Source: Candidatus Roizmanbacteria bacterium (GTDB lineage Bacteria; Patescibacteriota; Microgenomatia; UBA1406; GWC2-37-13). Taken from it: DNA of 56,622 nucleotides. Positions 17,080 through 25,889 of the stretch are shown here, one piece after another; within the stretch, counting starts at the first letter, position 1, and each line of letters begins with the position of its first letter. Position numbers and translations under genes: made by a program. The stretch lies in assembly GCA_013335175.1 (NCBI GenBank), contig JAAXWC010000009.1, positions 1 through 56,622 on the forward strand, written 5' to 3'. The notes under the pieces are model-generated. The model searched no databases, was not told the origin of the DNA, and was given only the letters and a program-made list of their open reading frames with translations.

Positions 17080-19968
17080 ATGTTAGACACCATAAAAATT
17101 AGAGGAGCACGGCAACACAACTTACAAAATATAGATGTTGATATTCCAAAGAATAAATTTGTAGTCATAACCGGAGTCTCTGGTTCTGGTAAATCTTCTT
17201 TGGCGTTCGACACGATCTACGCCGAAGGTCAGCGGAGATATGTGGAATCTTTGTCCGCTTACGCACGTCAATTCCTTGGAATTATGGACAAGCCAGATGT
17301 AGACCTTATCGAAGGGCTTTCTCCCTCCATTTCTATCGACCAGAAAACAGTCTCGCACAATCCTCGATCGACCGTTGGTACCATCACCGAAATTTACGAT
17401 TATTCACGTCTTCTTTTTGCCAGAATAGGGCATCCTCATTGTCCAAACTGTCATATTGAAATTAGTAAAATGTCGATAGACGAAATTGTAAATCGCATGA
17501 TGGACTTGATAGATAAAACAGTACGGACCGATAAAATTAAACCACACACCTTTCCGATACTTTCCCCGGTTGTTCGTCGGCGAAAAGGGGAGTTTAAAGA
17601 TTTATTTAGTAACTTGCAAAGCAAGGGGTACTCACAAGTACGCGTTGATAAAAAAGAGTTTTCACTCGAATCTGATATCGATTTATTAAAGACAAACAAA
17701 CACGATATCGATGTGTACATAGATGTGGTGACTGTTAGTTATTCAGATTTTAAAAATGAAGTTTATCAATCAAACGTTCGTTCTCGTCTTACCAGTGCAG
17801 TAGAGCAGAGCACGAATTTATCTGATGGACTCGTGCTATTAAAAACGGAAGATAAAGAGCATATGTTCTCCGAACGATTTTCGTGTCCCAACTGCAATCT
17901 TGTTCTTCCCGAACTGGAACCGCGGATGTTTTCGTTCAACTCACCTATTGGAGCGTGTGAAACCTGTCGAGGGTTGGGGACTATTCAAAAAGTAGACTCG
18001 GATCTTGTCATTAATCCAAATCTTAGTATAAATGAAGGTGGAATTATGCCGTTTTCTAAGTTCTTTTTCTCTGAAACGTGGTACACGCGCCTTTTAAAAA
18101 CAGTATGTGATGAAGAGGGTATTTCGGTAAACGCACCGCTTCGAGATGTCCCCAAAGAGAAGCAGGAAATTCTTCTGAATGGAACGGGTAAGGTATATAA
18201 AGTAGTCGGGGCAAACCGATTTGGAAAGGAAACAGCCATTTTTGAAAAATTTGACGGTATCGTGGGGGAGCTACAGCGTCGTTATAGTGACACAACCAGC
18301 GAATGGGGCGGTATGGAGCTGCAAAAGTATATGCGTGAAGAAGTATGCGATATTTGTCAGGGAGCTAAATTAAAACCCGAGGTACTGTCTGTCACCATTG
18401 ATGGTAAAAATATCGCACAAACCAGCGATCTTTCCGTAGACGAAATTTATGACTACTACAAAAATTACATCTGGGAGAAACTGAGTGAGTACGAACAGCA
18501 GATTGCAAAACCAATTCTGAAGGAAATTCAAACCCGATTGGCGTTTTTGCAAAATGTGGGATTGGCATACTTAACGGTTTCCCGGGCTGCTCGCACGCTT
18601 TCCGGGGGAGAGCTTCAGCGCATTCGTCTTGCTTCACAAATTGGGACAGGATTAACCGGAGTTTTATATGTGTTAGATGAGCCGTCGATCGGGCTTCACC
18701 CAAAAGATGTGAGTGCACTTATTGGAACGCTTCATAATTTGAAGGATCTGGGAAATACGCTTGTGGTGGTTGAACACGATCAGGAAACCATCGAATCTGC
18801 CGATTATCTTGTCGAACTGGGCCCGCATGCAGGAAAAAATGGAGGGCACATTGTATTTACGGGAACTATTGATGAGATTAAAAAAGACGCCAACTCGCTT
18901 ACCGGCCAGTACTTATCTGGGAAAAAACAAATAAACCTAAAAATGAAGCCCCTCAACAAAGAAAAAGGCAAAATCTCCCTCCGCGGAGCCACTCAGCACA
19001 ATCTTAAAAATGTACAGGTCGAGTTCCCCTTAGGAAATCTTATTTCCGTAACGGGAGTTTCTGGTTCGGGTAAATCTACGTTAATTGTCGATACCCTCTA
19101 TCCTGCGCTTAAATACCAACTCGATGGACATTATCTCGATCAAATGGGAGATTTTGACCGTATTGAAGGGTTCCATTACCTCGAACGAGTGTATTTGGTA
19201 GATCAGTCTCCCATTGGCCGTACTCCTCGATCGAATCCAGCAACGTATGTTGGTTTTTTTGATGAAATTCGTGAGCTTTTTGCGACTACCTCTGAAGCAA
19301 AGGCTCGAGGATTTGAAAAATCGCGTTTTTCATTTAATTTAAAAGGTGGACGGTGTGAAAAATGCCAGGGAGCAGGACTGATAAAGATAGAGATGCAGTT
19401 TTTATCCGATGTGTACGTAACATGTGATGTCTGCGAAGGCCACCGTTATAATCGCGAGACACTTGAAGTTCGATTTAAAGGCAAAAATATCTACGAAATT
19501 CTTAAAATGACGGTAGATGAAGCGGTAGATTTTTTTCAAAACCATCCCAATATTTTTATACGGCTAAAACTACTTCAGGAAGTAGGACTTGGATATATTG
19601 AAATAGGGCAGCCGGCGCCTACCTTTTCAGGAGGTGAAGCACAACGAATGAAACTGGTAAATGAACTCGCGCGGCGAGATACAGGAAAAACAATGTACAT
19701 CCTTGATGAGCCTACTACGGGTCTTCATTTTTATGACATTAACAAACTGCTTCATGCACTGCAACAGTTGGTCGAACGCGGGAATACTGTGGTGGTTATT
19801 GAACACAATTTGGATGTCATAAAAAATAGCCAATACATTATCGATATGGGTCCGGACGGAGGGAATAAAGGAGGGATGGTTGTCTATCAGGGAGATATTC
19901 AGGGCATTCTCAAAAGTGAAACGTCTCACACCGCTACCTATTTAAAACAGGTATTGAATAAAGACTGA
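17080..19968 (+). CDS. uvrA: Excinuclease ABC subunit A
   Basis: A 962-aa UvrA with two ABC ATPase modules. The first Walker A is GVSGSGKSS (about residue 32) and its signature is LSGGELQRIRLA. The second Walker A is GVSGSGKST and its signature FSGGEAQRMKLV. Zinc-binding CxxC pairs are present at CPNC/CETC and at CEKCQGAG/CDVCEG. UvrA dimers scan DNA for bulky lesions and hand them to UvrB. The gene lies between uvrB and a transglutaminase-like gene, with uvrC next after that, so all three excinuclease subunits are encoded within 8.2 kb on one strand. Confidence 0.98.
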   Translation: MLDTIKIRGARQHNLQNIDVDIPKNKFVVITGVSGSGKSSLAFDTIYAEGQRRYVESLSAYARQFLGIMDKPDVDLIEGLSPSISIDQKTVSHNPRSTVGTITEIYDYSRLLFARIGHPHCPNCHIEISKMSIDEIVNRMMDLIDKTVRTDKIKPHTFPILSPVVRRRKGEFKDLFSNLQSKGYSQVRVDKKEFSLESDIDLLKTNKHDIDVYIDVVTVSYSDFKNEVYQSNVRSRLTSAVEQSTNLSDGLVLLKTEDKEHMFSERFSCPNCNLVLPELEPRMFSFNSPIGACETCRGLGTIQKVDSDLVINPNLSINEGGIMPFSKFFFSETWYTRLLKTVCDEEGISVNAPLRDVPKEKQEILLNGTGKVYKVVGANRFGKETAIFEKFDGIVGELQRRYSDTTSEWGGMELQKYMREEVCDICQGAKLKPEVLSVTIDGKNIAQTSDLSVDEIYDYYKNYIWEKLSEYEQQIAKPILKEIQTRLAFLQNVGLAYLTVSRAARTLSGGELQRIRLASQIGTGLTGVLYVLDEPSIGLHPKDVSALIGTLHNLKDLGNTLVVVEHDQETIESADYLVELGPHAGKNGGHIVFTGTIDEIKKDANSLTGQYLSGKKQINLKMKPLNKEKGKISLRGATQHNLKNVQVEFPLGNLISVTGVSGSGKSTLIVDTLYPALKYQLDGHYLDQMGDFDRIEGFHYLERVYLVDQSPIGRTPRSNPATYVGFFDEIRELFATTSEAKARGFEKSRFSFNLKGGRCEKCQGAGLIKIEMQFLSDVYVTCDVCEGHRYNRETLEVRFKGKNIYEILKMTVDEAVDFFQNHPNIFIRLKLLQEVGLGYIEIGQPAPTFSGGEAQRMKLVNELARRDTGKTMYILDEPTTGLHFYDINKLLHALQQLVERGNTVVVIEHNLDVIKNSQYIIDMGPDGGNKGGMVVYQGDIQGILKSETSHTATYLKQVLNKD

Positions 19969-19979
19969 TATAATGAAGA

Positions 19980-21791
19980 ATGCGATCCCGGATTTTACTT
20001 TTTCTGTTCATAAGTCTTTTCTTGTTCGTTCGGCCTGTTTCAGCTTCTGAGATAAAAAGTGATTATGTTGTAGAGTATTTTTTAAGTGATTCCGGAGTAG
20101 CACTTTCTGCACATGTGAAATTTAGCGTAACGATAACCAACCTTACGAACACTTCTTACATCAAAAAACTTTCTTTATCGTTTCCAAAATCATACTCCAT
20201 AACAAATTTAAAGACGACCGATGACAAAGGGCAGGCTGTTTCTGAGATTCAGTACGAAGAGAATAAAATAAATATCCTTCTCGAATTCACGGATCCAACT
20301 ATCGGAAAAGACAAGCAAAATACCTTTTATGTAGAGTTTGATCAAGGCAATCTATTCCGCCAGAATGGCGCGGTTTGGGAGGTAATGTTGCCTACATTGC
20401 AAGATGCAAGTCGCGCAAGTTATCAGGTAAAAGTTCATTTACCAGAGAATACGACACGTAAAATTGCCATATCCAAGCCCAACCCGACCTCCATTCACGG
20501 TACCGAAATATACTGGGATAACCCAAAAACAAAAACCATTTATGCTATCTTTGGTGACAAACAGTTTTATGAAACACAGCTCCAGTATCATCTGGAAAAT
20601 CCCAAAGCTAGTCCGGTGTACATGGAACTCGCACTTCCTCCCGATACGCTGTACCAACGGATATATTTAGAAAGTATCAGTCCACAGCCGGTTAGTGTTT
20701 ACTCAGACGAGGATGGAAATTTTATCGCTCGGTATAATCTGAAAGCAAAAGAGAGAGTAGACGTTACGGCAAAAGCAGTTTTAGAGGTTGTTACAAAACC
20801 ACGTTCAGACATAGAGCAACTTACTGCTTCTCAGGTAGAAGGGCAGGCTTCGTATCTCCTTTCTCCCTCTAAATACTGGGATTTATCGAGTACCAACAGT
20901 TTTCCAAACCTGAGTAAACCACAGGATATATATTCGTACCTCGTATCGCACTTTTCCTACGATTATTCTCGCCTCGGAAAAAATCTAAAACGTATGGGAG
21001 CAGAACAAGCAGTTCTTCATCCAGAACAAGCAGTATGTGTTGAGTTTACCGATGCATTTGTAGCAATTTCCCGAGAAAAGGGGATCCTTTCACGAGAAAT
21101 GGAGGGGTATGGCTACTCTCAAGATCCAGAACTTCGTCCACTTTCAGCAGACGCAGACGTCCTGCATGCGTGGCCTGAATACTATCATCCGCAAAAAAAA
21201 ATCTGGATACCAATAGACCCAACCTGGGAAAACACCTCAGGACTGGATTATTTTTCATCATTTGATGTAAGTCATCTTGTATTCGTAATTCATGGAAAAA
21301 GCTCAGAGTTTCCCTACCCGGCAGGAAGTTACAAAACGGGTCAGTCAAAAGATGTATTTGTGCAACCGGTGGCGCTTGCTCCAGAAGCGCAGGTACAGAT
21401 TTCCGTAGATGCTATTTCTATTCCTTCCCAAATTATAGATCGGAGCACGTATAAAACAAAAATAACGATTGTGAATCAGAGTAACGTCTATGTTTACAAT
21501 GTCCCGCTGGAGATAAAGAGCGATTATTTATTTGTGTCTCCCGATACGATGAACATCCCCCTCATGGTACCCGGAGAACGAAAAGAAATTGTGTTAGAGT
21601 ACGGAGCCCGTGAAAAAGGCGTTCGGCGAGTAAGTAGAATTGATGTACAAGTGATGAATAAGAATGTGTATAGTGCAAAAGTAATTATTGCGCCATTTAC
21701 CTATAGTATTGCCCTTAAACTTGCGCTTGCTGTTGGTGCCATTGCTATTATTTGGCTGTTTTTCTTTGTGCTCAAAAGAAAAAAGGTATAA
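19980..21791 (+). CDS. Secreted, membrane-anchored transglutaminase-like protein
   Basis: 603 aa. A signal peptide (ILLFLFISLFLFVRPVSASE) is followed by a ~250-residue strand-rich extracellular region. Then comes a transglutaminase-like domain with the full triad: Cys 353 (AVCVEF), His 396 (LHAWPEYY) and Asp 413 (IPIDPTWENT). A further beta-rich domain and a C-terminal membrane helix plus KRKKV tail complete it. Such proteins act outside the membrane as cysteine proteases or cross-linkers; the substrate is unknown. Its extended -10 box TGATATAAT (19966-19974) uses the TGA stop of uvrA as its TG element, and the ATG lies 5 nt downstream. It separates uvrA from uvrC. Confidence 0.85.
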   Translation: MRSRILLFLFISLFLFVRPVSASEIKSDYVVEYFLSDSGVALSAHVKFSVTITNLTNTSYIKKLSLSFPKSYSITNLKTTDDKGQAVSEIQYEENKINILLEFTDPTIGKDKQNTFYVEFDQGNLFRQNGAVWEVMLPTLQDASRASYQVKVHLPENTTRKIAISKPNPTSIHGTEIYWDNPKTKTIYAIFGDKQFYETQLQYHLENPKASPVYMELALPPDTLYQRIYLESISPQPVSVYSDEDGNFIARYNLKAKERVDVTAKAVLEVVTKPRSDIEQLTASQVEGQASYLLSPSKYWDLSSTNSFPNLSKPQDIYSYLVSHFSYDYSRLGKNLKRMGAEQAVLHPEQAVCVEFTDAFVAISREKGILSREMEGYGYSQDPELRPLSADADVLHAWPEYYHPQKKIWIPIDPTWENTSGLDYFSSFDVSHLVFVIHGKSSEFPYPAGSYKTGQSKDVFVQPVALAPEAQVQISVDAISIPSQIIDRSTYKTKITIVNQSNVYVYNVPLEIKSDYLFVSPDTMNIPLMVPGERKEIVLEYGAREKGVRRVSRIDVQVMNKNVYSAKVIIAPFTYSIALKLALAVGAIAIIWLFFFVLKRKKV

Positions 21792-21797
21792 TAGGGG

Positions 21798-23111
21798 ATG
21801 GAGGAAAAAACAAATAGTACGGTACCAGTAACCCGACAGGCTATAAATACATTGCAAACTACCGCTGGAGTGTATATCTTTCGACACCAGGAAGAAATCC
21901 TCTATATCGGAAAGTCGGTAAATTTAAAGGCAAGGCTTCTATCTCATTTGGAAAATGCAAAAGCCGATGCAAAAGAGGCTGCTATCGTTGGTCTTTCCGA
22001 CTCCATTTCTTGTATTATTACTGATTCAGAGTTTCATGCACTCCTTCTTGAATCGTTTCTCATACAAAAATATCGTCCTCGGTATAACGCACGCTGGAAA
22101 GATGACAAAAGTTATTTGTATATAAAAATTACGGTAGCAGATGAGTTTCCGAAAATAGTTTCTACACGCAAAGAAAACGATAAAAAATCTGCCTACTTTG
22201 GCCCGTTTTCTTCCACTTACCAGGTAGAAGGAGTGATAAAAGCCCTTCGACGAGTTATTCCATTTTGTACTCAAAAAAGACTCACAAATCATGCTTGCTT
22301 TTACTCAAAGATAGGGCAATGCAATCCCTGTCCCAATACAATACACGGATTAACAGATCAGGTATTAAAACAGGATTTGACACGGCAGTACCGCAAAAAT
22401 ATTCGTCGGGTTATGCAAATATTGCGCGGCAAAAATGAAGCTGTTCAGAAGGATTTTCTCCGAGAAATGAAAGTGCTTGTAAAGGCAAAACAGTTTGAAC
22501 AGGCAATTGAGGTACGAAAACGGCTTTACCTTCTCGAAAACTTAAATAAATATTCCTTTTCCAATGGCATAGATATGGATAGAATAAACCAATCGGAGGC
22601 AAGTGTTCAGGAGCTTCAAAAGCTACTCCAGCCCTATTTCTCCAATTTAAGCAAGCTGCAAAGAATCGAGTGTTTTGACATTAGTAACACCAGTCAAAAA
22701 GAGGCTACGGCCTCAATGGTAGTTTTTACCGAAGGTTTAATTAATAAAAAGGAATATCGAAAATTTAAGATCAAAAATGAATTATTGCAGTCTGATTTTG
22801 AAATGATGAACGAAGTCCTAAAGCGGCGGTTTCGAAATAAATGGGAACATCCCGATTTGTTGGTAGTAGATGGTGGCAAACCTCAGGTTCGTGTAGCCCA
22901 AAAGGTACTAGCTGAGTTAGACCTTTCTCTTCCTCTTATTGGCATTGCAAAACATCCCGATCGATTAGTTCTTGCGGTACAGGATACTCCTTCGCTCCGT
23001 CCGTCGCTCCATAATCTCGGTTTTAATATGATTCGAGCCCTGAGAGATGAATCGCATCGCTTTGCCAAAAAATATCATATACAGCTTCGAGATAAAAACC
23101 TGTTGCGATAA
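21798..23111 (+). CDS. uvrC: Excinuclease ABC subunit C, short form
   Basis: 437 aa, against about 600 in most bacteria. The N-terminal GIY-YIG nuclease domain is clear (TTAGVYIFRHQEEILYIGKSVNLKARLLSH), a UVR-like linker (AKQFEQAIEVRKRLYLLENL) follows, and the C-terminal RNase H-like nuclease contains IECFDISNTSQKE, LLVVDGGKPQV and RDESHRFAKKYH. The protein ends there, so the helix-hairpin-helix DNA-binding domain is missing. It makes the 3' and 5' incisions around a lesion. TATAAT at 21787-21792 ends 5 nt before the ATG, so the gene can be transcribed separately from the one upstream. Confidence 0.95.
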   Translation: MEEKTNSTVPVTRQAINTLQTTAGVYIFRHQEEILYIGKSVNLKARLLSHLENAKADAKEAAIVGLSDSISCIITDSEFHALLLESFLIQKYRPRYNARWKDDKSYLYIKITVADEFPKIVSTRKENDKKSAYFGPFSSTYQVEGVIKALRRVIPFCTQKRLTNHACFYSKIGQCNPCPNTIHGLTDQVLKQDLTRQYRKNIRRVMQILRGKNEAVQKDFLREMKVLVKAKQFEQAIEVRKRLYLLENLNKYSFSNGIDMDRINQSEASVQELQKLLQPYFSNLSKLQRIECFDISNTSQKEATASMVVFTEGLINKKEYRKFKIKNELLQSDFEMMNEVLKRRFRNKWEHPDLLVVDGGKPQVRVAQKVLAELDLSLPLIGIAKHPDRLVLAVQDTPSLRPSLHNLGFNMIRALRDESHRFAKKYHIQLRDKNLLR

Positions 23112-23164
23112 TATACTTCACCTGTTTCTTTTTTGTTTGGTTTGGTTTATAATACTTTAATCAT

Positions 23165-23383
23165 ATGAAACCCGTGCTTCTTATCATAAACGTTGTTTTA
23201 TCAGTTGGGATTGTAGTCCTTATATTGCTCCAAGGAAAAGGTGCTGGCTTAGGAAGTGCCTGGGGTGGGGGAGGAGAGCTATTTCAAACGCGAAGAGGAG
23301 TCGAAAAATTTACTCTTCGGCTTACATTTGTTTTAGTAGCTCTGTTTGCACTTGTCTCCATCGTTAATTTTTTTGTTAAATAA
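23165..23383 (+). CDS. secG: Preprotein translocase subunit SecG
   Basis: A 72-aa protein with two membrane helices (LLIINVVLSVGIVVLILLQG and the C-terminal LTFVLVALFALVSIVNF) around the conserved loop GKGAGLGSAWGGGGELFQTRRG. That is the complete SecG pattern. SecG assists SecYE in moving proteins across the inner membrane. TATAAT at 23148-23153 ends 11 nt before the ATG, giving a leader of about 5 nt. The solute-binding protein gene follows after 9 bases. Confidence 0.93.
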   Translation: MKPVLLIINVVLSVGIVVLILLQGKGAGLGSAWGGGGELFQTRRGVEKFTLRLTFVLVALFALVSIVNFFVK

Positions 23384-23392
23384 ACCGTAATC

Positions 23393-24760
23393 ATGCTTTC
23401 TCAAAAGAAAAAGCTACGTTATTACTGGTGGATCGTGGTTGCTTTTAGTAAAAAGCACGCAAAGCTGATTCTGTTAAGTTTCTTCTTGAGTGTCATTTCA
23501 ATCATTAGTCTTATTTCTCTTTCTCCCTATATTTTTGGTATAACATCTACCAAAACGCAGGTAATTGGAATGATAAAAGACCTTGATGCAAACAGTATCC
23601 CAGACAGTATTTTATCCAAAATTTCCAATGGTTTGATATTTATCAACGATAAGGGGAAAATAGCACCTGCTCTGGCAGAGTCTTTGGATATCAAAAACAA
23701 TGGAAAGGATTATTATTTACGGCTTCGAAAAAATTTAGTTTGGAACGACGGGAAACCCTTTACGGCAAAGGATGTTATGTACAAATTTAAGGATGTTGAA
23801 GTAAAAGCAGTCGATACCTATACGGTTCGATTCACCTTAAAAAATCCGCTTCCTATATTCCCAACCTATCTGGTTGCTCCTATTATCAAATATCCCTTTA
23901 TTGGAGTTGCAGGCATGTATAAGGTAGACCGGATTAAGTGGAGTTATGGGGCAGTAAAAGAGTTGTACCTTGTCCCCAATACCACAAACTTACCCTTTAT
24001 CGTGTATAAATTTTATGATAATGAATCGCAACTTATCAATGCCTATAAGCTTGGTGAAATCAATGAGATGACCGTAAGTAAGAAAAGTGTTGCCGATACG
24101 TTTTCCACCTGGAAAAATACACAGATTGTGAAAAATATAGATTATTCGCGCCTTATGACGCTGTTTTTTCATATGGATAATCCGTTGCTCAATAAGCAAA
24201 AAGACGTACGACAAGCTATTTCTGAGTCAATTCAAAAGGATTTTATTCCGGAATACGGAGAGGAGGCTTTAGGGCCAATCCCTCCTACATCTTGGGCGTT
24301 TCAACCGTATTTGAAAAAGATAGTTCCCAATTCTCAGTTGGGGGAGAAGATTCTTAAAAAATACCTTGATGCCAGCTCGTCGGCAACATTAAATTTGATG
24401 ACCTCCTATGATTATTTTGACATAGCAAATCAAATTCGGGACGATTTGCAAGCGGTGGGCTTGAAAGTAAATGTAAAGTCCATATCGTTTGATCAGCCGA
24501 GTCAGTTTGATATGCTTTTGGCCTTTTGGAAAGTCCCTTCGGATCCTGATCAGTATTATTTTTGGCACTCCACTCAGTCTCAAGCTAATATTATTAAATA
24601 TAACAATGTGAAAATTGATAAACTATTAGAAGATGGAAGAAACACTACCTCGTTGGAAGAGCGAAAGAAGATTTATGTAGATTTTCAAAAGACCATGATG
24701 GACGATATGCCTGCGTACTTTTTATACTATCCGTACTTGTATACGGTAAAAAGGAAGTAA
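23393..24760 (+). CDS. Membrane-anchored family-5 solute-binding protein
   Basis: 455 aa. A cytoplasmic basic start, then one hydrophobic helix (LILLSFFLSVISIISLISL) that looks like an uncleaved anchor because no lipobox cysteine is present. The rest is the peptide/nickel-binding fold of SBP family 5, with LRKNLVWNDGKPFTAKDVMYKFK and VDTYTVRFTLKNPLPIFP as its hallmark blocks. These proteins normally deliver peptides to an ABC importer, but no permease or ATPase partner is encoded nearby. It lies 9 bases after secG and ends 42 bases before tRNA-Leu. In these small cells a role in envelope processes is also possible. Confidence 0.85.
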   Translation: MLSQKKKLRYYWWIVVAFSKKHAKLILLSFFLSVISIISLISLSPYIFGITSTKTQVIGMIKDLDANSIPDSILSKISNGLIFINDKGKIAPALAESLDIKNNGKDYYLRLRKNLVWNDGKPFTAKDVMYKFKDVEVKAVDTYTVRFTLKNPLPIFPTYLVAPIIKYPFIGVAGMYKVDRIKWSYGAVKELYLVPNTTNLPFIVYKFYDNESQLINAYKLGEINEMTVSKKSVADTFSTWKNTQIVKNIDYSRLMTLFFHMDNPLLNKQKDVRQAISESIQKDFIPEYGEEALGPIPPTSWAFQPYLKKIVPNSQLGEKILKKYLDASSSATLNLMTSYDYFDIANQIRDDLQAVGLKVNVKSISFDQPSQFDMLLAFWKVPSDPDQYYFWHSTQSQANIIKYNNVKIDKLLEDGRNTTSLEERKKIYVDFQKTMMDDMPAYFLYYPYLYTVKRK

Positions 24761-24802
24761 TGCACTTTACCAAAAGACAGAGGAATGATATAATGATCTT
24801 CA

Positions 24803-24884
24803 GCCGGGGTGGCGAAATTGGCAGACGCGTACGCTTGAGGTGCGTATGGAGCAATCCTTGGAGGTTCAAGTCCTCTCTCCGGCA
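24803..24884 (+). tRNA. tRNA-Leu (anticodon GAG)
   Basis: The acceptor stem GCCGGGG pairs with CTCCGGC (one G-U). The anticodon stem TACGC/GCGTA encloses the loop TTGAGGT, giving anticodon GAG. The T arm is GGAGG-TTCAAGT-CCTCT. A long variable arm fits a class II leucine tRNA. Discriminator base is A; CCA is not encoded and must be added. Confidence 0.93.
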
Positions 24885-24990
24885 CAAAATTTGGCTTCAA
24901 AAACAAAGGCTTTTATTATGCTCCAAATTACTTCTCATAGGTTCGAGCCACGCTCATATAATAACCATCATACTTTCTTAGCCTCGAAAT

Positions 24991-25005
24991 AGGTTCAAGT
25001 CCTCT
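24991..25005 (+). repeat. Copy of the tRNA-Leu T arm
   Basis: AGGTTCAAGTCCTCT is identical to 24862-24876 inside the tRNA. A second T-loop-like piece, ATAGGTTCGAGCC, lies at 24938-24950. Neither belongs to a complete tRNA. They may be worn remains of integration at the tRNA 3' end or of a duplicated tRNA. The rest of 24885-25130 shows no gene. Confidence 0.5.
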
Positions 25006-25130
25006 ATTTATATTTTATTATGGACATAAAAGAGGTAATTAACATATTGACAATATTTCATTGTGTTATAATTATCTTATACTTCATTTAAAGCAGTTCG
25101 CTTAATGAAACGTGCGAAGTTCGCACTTCC

Positions 25131-25880
25131 TTAAGGGGATAGTTGCAGCGGATTGCTTTGAGTGAAGTATTTTTTGTTGCAAATATCCTGAATTTTGCCT
25201 ATCTTCTTCGCAACCAGTTCAAACCAGCGCCACTGATTTCTCTCGTAAACTTGATATAAAGCAAATGCTATGTAATCTGCAATCTGCAAACCGCCATGGG
25301 TATAATGTGGATTATGGAAATATTGAAGGTTTAAATTTGACTGTAATTTTGGGTGTTTTTGAATATAATCAAGCCTTACTCGTTCTACTTCAATTTCAAG
25401 CTCCTGCCTCAATTTTAATTTACTATCTTTTCTTGAGAAAATTATTTCTGTGTTTGATGACTGGTGACAGATATTTTTAAGAAGTTGCCCTGACATAACT
25501 CCGTACAATTTGCCTGGATTGCGTTGGAGAGCGGGATAACATTTTAGTTTTTCAACAATAATTACATCGATTTTGATTTCTTCAAGCGACGCGATAAATG
25601 AGTAAAATCGTTCTCTAACTTGTGGATAATCAATTTGAGCATGAAACGCATCTAATGAGTACGCAGATGAAAATATATCAGTTAAGGTGGAGTCTTTTAA
25701 CAATTGTAGTTTAAAATCTACTACTTTCTGCTGCAATTGAAGTTGATCGTTTGTTCTAATTGCCGCAAGAATTAGATACCTTGATGCACTACCGTTTTCA
25801 ACTAAATTAGTACCTTTTGTTGAAAAAATTTCCGGCTTTCCCGACTCATCAATAAAAATATATGATTTTGCCGTGCTCAT
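25131..25880 (-). CDS. DUF3800 protein
   Basis: 249 aa. It opens with SYIFIDESGKPE, and its C-terminal part has LQIADYIAFALYQVYER; these are the two acidic blocks of DUF3800, a family predicted to have an RNase H-like fold. The members often lie in mobile and defence-related DNA, but the activity is not established. TAGAAT on the minus strand is 6 nt before the ATG, so the message is leaderless. The MFS transporter gene lies 9 bases upstream on the same strand, so readthrough is likely. It is the first gene after the tRNA-Leu remnants and may belong to an island joined there. Confidence 0.8.
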   Translation of the reverse strand: MSTAKSYIFIDESGKPEIFSTKGTNLVENGSASRYLILAAIRTNDQLQLQQKVVDFKLQLLKDSTLTDIFSSAYSLDAFHAQIDYPQVRERFYSFIASLEEIKIDVIIVEKLKCYPALQRNPGKLYGVMSGQLLKNICHQSSNTEIIFSRKDSKLKLRQELEIEVERVRLDYIQKHPKLQSNLNLQYFHNPHYTHGGLQIADYIAFALYQVYERNQWRWFELVAKKIGKIQDICNKKYFTQSNPLQLSP

Positions 25881-25889
25881 AGTTTGATT

